A DNA stretch of 39,239 nt from CBDDBH01 sp965225625 (lineage in GTDB: Bacteria > Pseudomonadota > Gammaproteobacteria > JADZEE01). The notes below the pieces were generated by a model. That model made no database searches, was not told where the DNA came from, and was given only the letters and a program-made list of their open reading frames with translations. A program made the position numbers and the translations under genes. Positions 34,173 through 39,239 of the stretch are shown here, in pieces. The DNA lies in the NCBI GenBank assembly GCA_965225625.1, contig CBDDBH010000004.1, positions 1 to 39,239 of the forward strand, given 5' to 3'. Each line of letters starts with the position of its first letter. The first letter of the stretch is position 1.

Positions 34173-35095
34173 TCGAGATATTGCAGTATTCCCTGTTGCA
34201 CCGAACGGCCGATGACGGGGTGGCCGAGCGCGCGCAGCGCGGTCAGATCCGCCTGCGTGAAGCTCTGATAGGACCCTTTGAGGTGATCCGGAAATGGGAC
34301 GTACTGAATTGTGCCTCTGCCATGCCAGGCGAGCACCGCCGCCGCAACGTCATTGAAGCTGGCACTGCGTCCCGTACCCACGTTAAAAATGCCGGATTGG
34401 TGTGGCATGTCCGCGAACCACAATGTCGCCGCCACCGCATCGTCGACATACACGAAATCACGACGTTGCTCACCATCTGAATAACCGTCCGAGCCTGCAA
34501 ACAAGCGAACCGTGTCGGCCTCCTTTAATTGTTCGTTGAGGTGGTAGGCCACGCTTGCCATCGCCCCTTTATGCTGCTCGCGCGGTCCGTAAACGTTAAA
34601 ATATCGCAAGCCGACAATTTGCGTCTGAGAGCGCACGGTACGCACGTATTCGTCGAACAGATACTTCGAATAGCCATAGATATTGATCGGCGCCTCGTTG
34701 CCGGGGACTTCAGCAAACTCGGCACCCACTCCGTATACGGCGGCGCTTGATGCATATACGAAGGGGATATCGCGCGTGACACAATAATCCAACAAAGTTC
34801 GTGAGTACTGATAGTTGTTGCGCATCATGTACTGACCGTCGCGCAGCGTGGTATCGGAACAGGCACCGAGATGAAAGATTATTTCCGGCGTAGCCGGCTC
34901 CAGGGTCTGGTTTTTTATGCGCTCGAGAAATTCAGACTTATGCAGATAGGCCGCGTAGTTATAATTGCGCAGGTTTAACTGCTTCGCGCCACGATCCAGG
35001 TTATCGACAATCAACAAATCATCCCGGCCGCGCGCATTCAGCGCATGCGCCAGGTTACTTCCAATGAACCCAGCTCCGCCGGTAACGACTATCAC
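34154..35095 (-). CDS. hldD: ADP-glyceromanno-heptose 6-epimerase
   Basis: This NADP-dependent epimerase makes ADP-L-glycero-D-manno-heptose for the lipopolysaccharide inner core. The 313-residue protein has the Rossmann motif VTGGAGFIGSNLAHAL, the catalytic YGYSK block (INIYGYSKYLFDEYV) and the family markers GACSDTT and FNVYGPREQHKGAMASVAYHL. The GTG start at 35095 overlaps the hldE stop as GTGA. Its stop lies inside the start region of waaA. Confidence 0.96.
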   Translation of the reverse strand: MIVVTGGAGFIGSNLAHALNARGRDDLLIVDNLDRGAKQLNLRNYNYAAYLHKSEFLERIKNQTLEPATPEIIFHLGACSDTTLRDGQYMMRNNYQYSRTLLDYCVTRDIPFVYASSAAVYGVGAEFAEVPGNEAPINIYGYSKYLFDEYVRTVRSQTQIVGLRYFNVYGPREQHKGAMASVAYHLNEQLKEADTVRLFAGSDGYSDGEQRRDFVYVDDAVAATLWFADMPHQSGIFNVGTGRSASFNDVAAAVLAWHGRGTIQYVPFPDHLKGSYQSFTQADLTALRALGHPVIGRSVQQGILQYLDWLQQL

Positions 35096-36531
35096 GAGGA
35101 CTCGTTTTTTTGATCACTCAGCAGGTCAATTATCGCTGAAGTGGACATCCCGTCGCGATAAGGCAACGTAATCACGCTGCCGCCATTGTCGATCACAGCG
35201 TCGGCGCCGGCGATGTCCTTGATCGCGTAATCGCCCCCTTTGACCAACACATTCGGCAGGACCTGCGCGATCAGCGCCGCCGGTGTGTCTTCGGAAAAAG
35301 GCACTACCCAGTCGACACACGCTAACGCGTTCAACACCTCCAGCCGCTGCGTCAGCGGTGTTACGGGTCGCCCGCCGCCTTTGAGGCGCCTTACCGACGC
35401 GTCATCGTTGACTGCCACAATGAGACGATCACCTAAGCTTTTCGCGTGGGTGAGACAGGCAACGTGCCCGGCGTGCAGGAGATCGAAACAACCGTTGGTC
35501 ATTACCACGACCTCGCCGCGGGCGCGCGCCGCAGTGACCGCCGCGGATAAACTCGCAACGTCAGCGACGGGTCCGTTACCGGCAACACTCGGCTGTAAAG
35601 CCTGTTCCAGTTCAACCGGGCTCACGCCGGCAGCACCGAGTTTGCCGACCGTCACGCCGGCGGCGGCGTTAGCAAGTCGGGTCGCTTCATCTAGTGGGTA
35701 GCCGGCGGCAAGTGAAAGCGCGACCACCGCACAAACGGTGTCTCCGGCACCCGTCACGTCATAGACTTCACGCGCGTGCGCACCAATATGCATGGCCTCG
35801 CGTCCGGCTTGTAGCAAACTTATGCCGTGTTCCCCGCGAGTAACAAGCAGCGCGCCCAGTTGGTATTTGTCCAAAAGTTCGCGGCCGCGCTCGACCAGTG
35901 TTTCCACATCATTACAGAGGCCGACCACTGCCTCTAATTCACCCTGATTGGGTGTGAGGACAGTGGCATTGCGATAACGAGAGAAATCGCGACCCTTGGG
36001 ATCAACAATGACGGTTTTGTTGGCGCTGCGGGCGGCGGCGATCAGGGCAGACGGATCATTGAGCGTACCCTTGCCGTAGTCTGACAGCACAACGACGTCG
36101 CAGTGTTCAATTTTGCTTTCGAAATCCACTAGTAAGGGGGCCGGTGCGATTAGTGGCACGTTCGACTCGAAATCCAAGCGGATCAACTGTTGCTGATGAC
36201 TCAATACCCGAAGCTTTACGATCGTGGCCAGCCCTGGACCGTGTGTCAGTAAACAGGAGATGCCTAGGGACTGCAGCTGCGCCGTCAAGCTCGCGGCCGC
36301 TTCATCGTCGCCGACGACGCCCAGCAACATCGCCTGACCACCCAGACCAGCGACATTCGCAGCAACATTGCCGGCACCGCCCGGACGCTCTTCGTGCCGA
36401 TCGATACTGACTATCGGGACCGGTGCCTCGGGAGAGATCCGTGTGGTAGTTCCATACCAGTATCGATCCAGCATGACATCACCGACGATCAAAACGCGAG
36501 CGTCGGAAAATGCCAGCCGTGGTGCTGTCAT
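35092..36531 (-). CDS. hldE: Bifunctional heptose 7-phosphate kinase / heptose 1-phosphate adenylyltransferase
   Basis: The 479-residue fused enzyme catalyses two steps of ADP-heptose synthesis. The N-terminal PfkB-type kinase (about 1-320) has DVMLDRYWYGTTTRISPEAPVPIV, RPGGAGNVAANVA and the catalytic DVTGAGDTV. The C-terminal nucleotidyltransferase (about 345-479) has TNGCFDLLHAGHV with the HxGH motif. I use the ATG at 36531; a TTG nine bases earlier is possible. It is the first gene of the heptose/Kdo operon and is divergent from the DUF3108 gene. Confidence 0.96.
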   Translation of the reverse strand: MTAPRLAFSDARVLIVGDVMLDRYWYGTTTRISPEAPVPIVSIDRHEERPGGAGNVAANVAGLGGQAMLLGVVGDDEAAASLTAQLQSLGISCLLTHGPGLATIVKLRVLSHQQQLIRLDFESNVPLIAPAPLLVDFESKIEHCDVVVLSDYGKGTLNDPSALIAAARSANKTVIVDPKGRDFSRYRNATVLTPNQGELEAVVGLCNDVETLVERGRELLDKYQLGALLVTRGEHGISLLQAGREAMHIGAHAREVYDVTGAGDTVCAVVALSLAAGYPLDEATRLANAAAGVTVGKLGAAGVSPVELEQALQPSVAGNGPVADVASLSAAVTAARARGEVVVMTNGCFDLLHAGHVACLTHAKSLGDRLIVAVNDDASVRRLKGGGRPVTPLTQRLEVLNALACVDWVVPFSEDTPAALIAQVLPNVLVKGGDYAIKDIAGADAVIDNGGSVITLPYRDGMSTSAIIDLLSDQKNESS

Positions 36532-36613
36532 AGTGGCCAAGTTAGTATTTCACACAATTATGCGGGCTAGAATTTGGTTAGGTGCGCCGCTGGCAGCGTG
36601 CTATTTTAACATA

Positions 36614-37342
36614 ATGACCTTGCGCTACTCGATCGCGGGCGCCTGCATGCTGATTATGGCGTCTGTCCACGCACCGCTGCTGGCGGCTTTGCCGGACAGT
36701 TTTAGCGCTTTGTATAGTGTGCATGCCAACGGCATGAAAGTCGCGGTGTTGGAGCGCCATCTAGCGGCCACCGAAGACGGCCGCTATCTGTTTGAGTCCA
36801 AAAGCCGAACAACGGGGCTGGTTTCGCTGGTTCGCCGCGAACGCGTACTTGAGCAGAGTGAATGGACGTGGGCTGGTCAGCAGATCCGGCCCTACCGCTA
36901 TCGTTACGTTCGCAGTGGACGCAAAGAAAAAGAGGTTGTGGTCGAGTTTGATTATGCCAACGGCAGGGTTGCCAACACCGTTAACGACGATACCTGGTAT
37001 ATGCAGATCGAACCGGCAGCATTCGACAAACTTCTGTATCAACTCGCGTTGACCGCGGACTTGGCAGCCGGTAAACGTGAACTGGAATATACGATAGCCG
37101 ACGGTGGTCGCTATAAAACCTACCACTTCGACGTGATTGGCGATGAACACATTGAAACGCAGCTGGGAAACTTGAAAACGCTGAAACTGCAGCGGATCAG
37201 GAAAAAAGATCAACGCAAAATTACATTCTGGTGTGCGCCCGCTTATCAATACTTTCCAGTACGGGTCGAGTATGAAGAGAAAGACGGCAGCGTAACCTCG
37301 GTACTTATTGAGTCACTGTCGGGCATACCTGCCGACCGGTAA
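36614..37342 (+). CDS. DUF3108 family periplasmic protein
   Basis: The protein of about 242 residues has a signal peptide (SIAGACMLIMASVHAPLLAA) followed by the beta-rich DUF3108 fold: FSALYSVHANGMKVAVLERHL, WAGQQIRPYRYRYVRSGRKEKEV, then DKLLYQLALTADL and a C-terminal APAYQYFPVRVEYEEKDG. The family is widespread in proteobacterial envelopes and has no assigned function. I chose the ATG at 36614, because earlier in-frame codons overlap hldE; an ATG at 36560 is a second option. Neither has a strong ribosome binding site. Confidence 0.85.
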   Translation: MTLRYSIAGACMLIMASVHAPLLAALPDSFSALYSVHANGMKVAVLERHLAATEDGRYLFESKSRTTGLVSLVRRERVLEQSEWTWAGQQIRPYRYRYVRSGRKEKEVVVEFDYANGRVANTVNDDTWYMQIEPAAFDKLLYQLALTADLAAGKRELEYTIADGGRYKTYHFDVIGDEHIETQLGNLKTLKLQRIRKKDQRKITFWCAPAYQYFPVRVEYEEKDGSVTSVLIESLSGIPADR

Positions 37343-37356
37343 TCCGACAAGCGCCG

Positions 37357-38073
37357 CTACGACTCGCCGTTTATCATTTTGAGCAGACGTTTCGCGGGTA
37401 CATAACCACCTAATTCCTGTCCATCATCGAGAATCACCGTCGGCGTACCGCGCACACCCATCGCCTGTCCCATTTTAAAGTGCTGTTCGACTGGATTTTC
37501 GCAAGACGCGCGCTTTACCTGGCGCCCGGCTTTGGCATCCGTCATCGCGCGTTTGGGATCCGCAGCACACCATACGGAAACGATTTTCTTGTACGATTCC
37601 GAACCGATACCGGCCCGCGGAAACGCAAGATAACGCACACTTACTCCCGCAGCGTTGAGCTGTTGGACCTCCTGGTGCATGCGCCGGCAATATTGACAGT
37701 CAACGTCGGTGAACACATACACAACGTGATCCGGTTTGGGCGGCGCAAACTCGATCATATCTTCCACGCCGATATCCTTGAGCGCCTCCAGACGCGCTAC
37801 CGTGCGGCGTTCCTCGCTTAAATTGCGGCGTTCGCGCAAGTCCATGAGATTGCCGCTGAACAGGAAGCGGCCGTCTTCACTCATGTACACAATCTCCGGA
37901 CCCAGGGTCACTTCATAAATACCATCAACGGCAGATGGCCGCGCGGCCGTTACCTTAAGCTCTGGTAGGGCGTTATCGATGTTCGCTTGAAGCCGGCGAA
38001 GCAACGCATCTTCGGCTTGAGCATTGACGGCTAACAAGCTCAGCGTGATTGCGACCAGATGGTACTTCTTCAT
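37357..38073 (-). CDS. dsbC: Thiol:disulfide interchange protein DsbC
   Basis: This periplasmic disulfide isomerase, 238 residues from the ATG at 38073 (GGAGG upstream), has a signal peptide ending NAQAED. The N-terminal dimerisation domain (LKVTAARPSAVDGIYEVTLGPEIVYMSEDGRFLF) and a thioredoxin-fold catalytic domain follow. The active site reads FTDVDCQYCRRMH, CQYC rather than the usual CGYC. The cis-Pro loop is GVRGTPTVILDDG, and a second Cys pair is present (VWCAAD and RASCENP). It is convergent with the DUF3108 gene and divergent from the kinase gene. Confidence 0.94.
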   Translation of the reverse strand: MKKYHLVAITLSLLAVNAQAEDALLRRLQANIDNALPELKVTAARPSAVDGIYEVTLGPEIVYMSEDGRFLFSGNLMDLRERRNLSEERRTVARLEALKDIGVEDMIEFAPPKPDHVVYVFTDVDCQYCRRMHQEVQQLNAAGVSVRYLAFPRAGIGSESYKKIVSVWCAADPKRAMTDAKAGRQVKRASCENPVEQHFKMGQAMGVRGTPTVILDDGQELGGYVPAKRLLKMINGES

Positions 38074-38105
38074 TAAGCTTCCTCCGACGGGCACTACGGC
38101 ACTGA

Positions 38106-38126
38106 GGTCTCCTAAATGTTAGGACC
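38106..38126. promoter_or_regulatory. Imperfect inverted repeat in the dsbC-kinase spacer
   Basis: GGTC-TC-CTAA and TTAGGACC form an eight-base inverted repeat with a two-base bulge and a three-base loop. It lies in the 190-base divergent gap that must hold both promoters. It could be an operator; evidence is weak. Confidence 0.3.
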
Positions 38127-38263
38127 TGTACCGCCGCGGGATGTTCCGCAATTTGCTTTACCGCGGTGAAGGCGCACCGCGCGTGGATTATACACGGAAA
38201 GATCCGGTAAACTCGTGCCCCCTTGCCCATTACAGCGGTTCGCAGACGAAGATTGCGCCAACC

Positions 38264-39239
38264 ATGAACGAACGAGCCAGCGCATCGCTGGAAAATACGA
38301 CCCTCGCCAAATATCAAATTATCAAGCAAATCGGTAATGGCAGCATGGGCACTGTCTACCTCGGCCACGATCCCTTCATTGACCGACCCGTAGCAATCAA
38401 GGTGGCGCACCACTCGGACTCTGCATCTGAGAAAGACATCGAAGTCTTTCGCCAGTTGTTCTTCAATGAGGCCCAGGCCGCGGGGATGCTGAAGCATCCA
38501 AACATTACGTCAATTTTCGATGCCGGAGTCGACGGTGAAGTTTATTACATAGTCATGGAATACGTTCACGGCGGACAAACGCTTGAGAATTACTGCGCCG
38601 TTGATAACCTGTTTTCGATCGACCAGCTAGTACGCGTTGTCTACAAATGTGCGACCGCCCTGGATTACGCGCACAAAAAAGGGGTAATCCATCGTGACAT
38701 AAAACCGCGCAACATATTGCTGACAACCGACAACGACGTGAAAATCAGCGACTTCGGTATCGCTATCGTTCCAGAAGACCCTGAAACGAGAATCTTGCAA
38801 CATGCCGGTTCTCCGCTGTACATGTCACCCGAACAAATCAAACAACAGGGCGTCTCGCCCCAAAGCGATTTATTTTCACTCGGCGTTGTCATGTACGAGC
38901 TGTTGACCGGCAAGCACCCCTTTTCCGGTACCAACATAGAAGCGGTCAATCACATGATTCTGCACACCTCGCCTATCCCGATAGGCGAGTTACGGCTGGA
39001 CGCGCCGGAGGTTTTGCTCAGGATCGTTGATCGAGCATTGGCACGAGATCTTAAATATCGCTATAAATCGGGACTGGATTTTGCCGGCGATTTAAGTCTT
39101 GTATTTGATTTCCTGGAACCATCGAAGGAGGAAATCACTCGTCAGGAAAAATTCAATTCATTACGTGCGCTAGACTTTTTTCGAGACTTCTCTGATACCG
39201 AGATCTGGGAGATTATCGGTGCAAGCGTGTGGGCAATTA
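38264..39239 (+). CDS. Hanks-type Ser/Thr protein kinase with a probable C-terminal CNB domain (partial)
   Basis: The frame from the ATG at 38264 runs open to the window end (325 codons). It has a complete kinase domain (about 17-280): glycine loop IGNGSMGTVYLG, ATP-binding Lys in VAIKVA, catalytic loop HRDIKPRNILL, DFG, and SPLYMSPEQI in place of the usual APE. The last residues read FFRDFSDTEIWEIIGASVW, which resembles the first helix of a cyclic-nucleotide-binding domain, so the full protein is probably kinase-CNB. No membrane helix is seen so far. It could phosphorylate the target read by the FHA protein at 24518-25852, but nothing in the sequence proves that. Confidence 0.9.
   Translation, partial: MNERASASLENTTLAKYQIIKQIGNGSMGTVYLGHDPFIDRPVAIKVAHHSDSASEKDIEVFRQLFFNEAQAAGMLKHPNITSIFDAGVDGEVYYIVMEYVHGGQTLENYCAVDNLFSIDQLVRVVYKCATALDYAHKKGVIHRDIKPRNILLTTDNDVKISDFGIAIVPEDPETRILQHAGSPLYMSPEQIKQQGVSPQSDLFSLGVVMYELLTGKHPFSGTNIEAVNHMILHTSPIPIGELRLDAPEVLLRIVDRALARDLKYRYKSGLDFAGDLSLVFDFLEPSKEEITRQEKFNSLRALDFFRDFSDTEIWEIIGASVWAI

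Noticed and set aside
1..39239. CRISPR arrays, tRNA or rRNA genes, insertion sequences and attachment sites
   Set aside because: No regularly spaced repeats, cloverleaf-like or rRNA-like sequence, transposase or integrase genes, or flanking direct repeats were found by eye. A tRNA or covariance-model scan would be more sensitive.

Overview
The window looks like the chromosome of a moderately GC-rich, probably marine, gammaproteobacterium. The pointers are the WaaA/HldD/HldE lipopolysaccharide core genes, DusA, DsbC, a Pcm-rhodanese-TolC run, and a complete proteobacterial dedicated sortase system (class GN sortase), which is typical of marine proteobacteria. No tRNA, rRNA, CRISPR array or insertion sequence was seen.

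Layout. 1-1887 (minus): a two-gene molybdenum hydroxylase, cut by the window edge, with a Tat/lipoprotein-like signal on the iron-sulfur subunit. 2028-4958 (plus): a secreted lactonase-type metallo-beta-lactamase fold protein, an agmatinase-family ureohydrolase and DusA. 4918-11431: the dedicated sortase system, with histidine kinase and response regulator on minus and the OmpA-like protein, VIT/VWA sortase substrate and sortase on plus, followed by a six-hairpin YyaL-like protein. 12818-15738 (plus): Pcm, rhodanese, an ordinary-length TolC and an isochorismatase-family hydrolase. 32823-36531 (minus): hldE-hldD-waaA. 36614-39239: a DUF3108 protein, DsbC and a Ser/Thr kinase whose 3' end leaves the window.

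The notable part is 15751-32780, about 17 kb, almost all on the minus strand and sitting between tolC and waaA. It holds a 70-residue Gly/Ser/Arg peptide gene flanked by two paralogous ATP-grasp genes. The peptide gene has an exact sigma-54 promoter match (TGGCAC-N5-TTGC), a perfect hairpin at the predicted 5' end of the transcript, a good ribosome binding site and a strong intrinsic terminator, so it reads as a short, stable, abundantly made mRNA. Around it lie three consecutive, translationally coupled, unusually long TolC-family proteins, an FHA-domain membrane protein, an ABC exporter with tandem cyclic-nucleotide-binding-like domains and a C39-like domain, an HlyD-type adaptor, a parvulin-like protein and a sigma-54 activator. 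My reading is a sigma-54-controlled system that makes, possibly modifies by ATP-grasp ligation, and exports a small peptide through a type I-like trans-envelope channel. I know of no described system with this composition. The modification and the export of this particular peptide are inferences.

Three sequence facts complicate the exporter. The C39 domain has Asn where the catalytic Cys should be. The CNB-C39 part is separated from the ABC part by one in-frame TGA. The adaptor is cut short by a one-base frameshift in a G6 run, with a well-conserved C-terminal tail in the next frame. Either the exporter is decaying, or these are assembly errors, or the stop and frameshift are tolerated by recoding or reinitiation.
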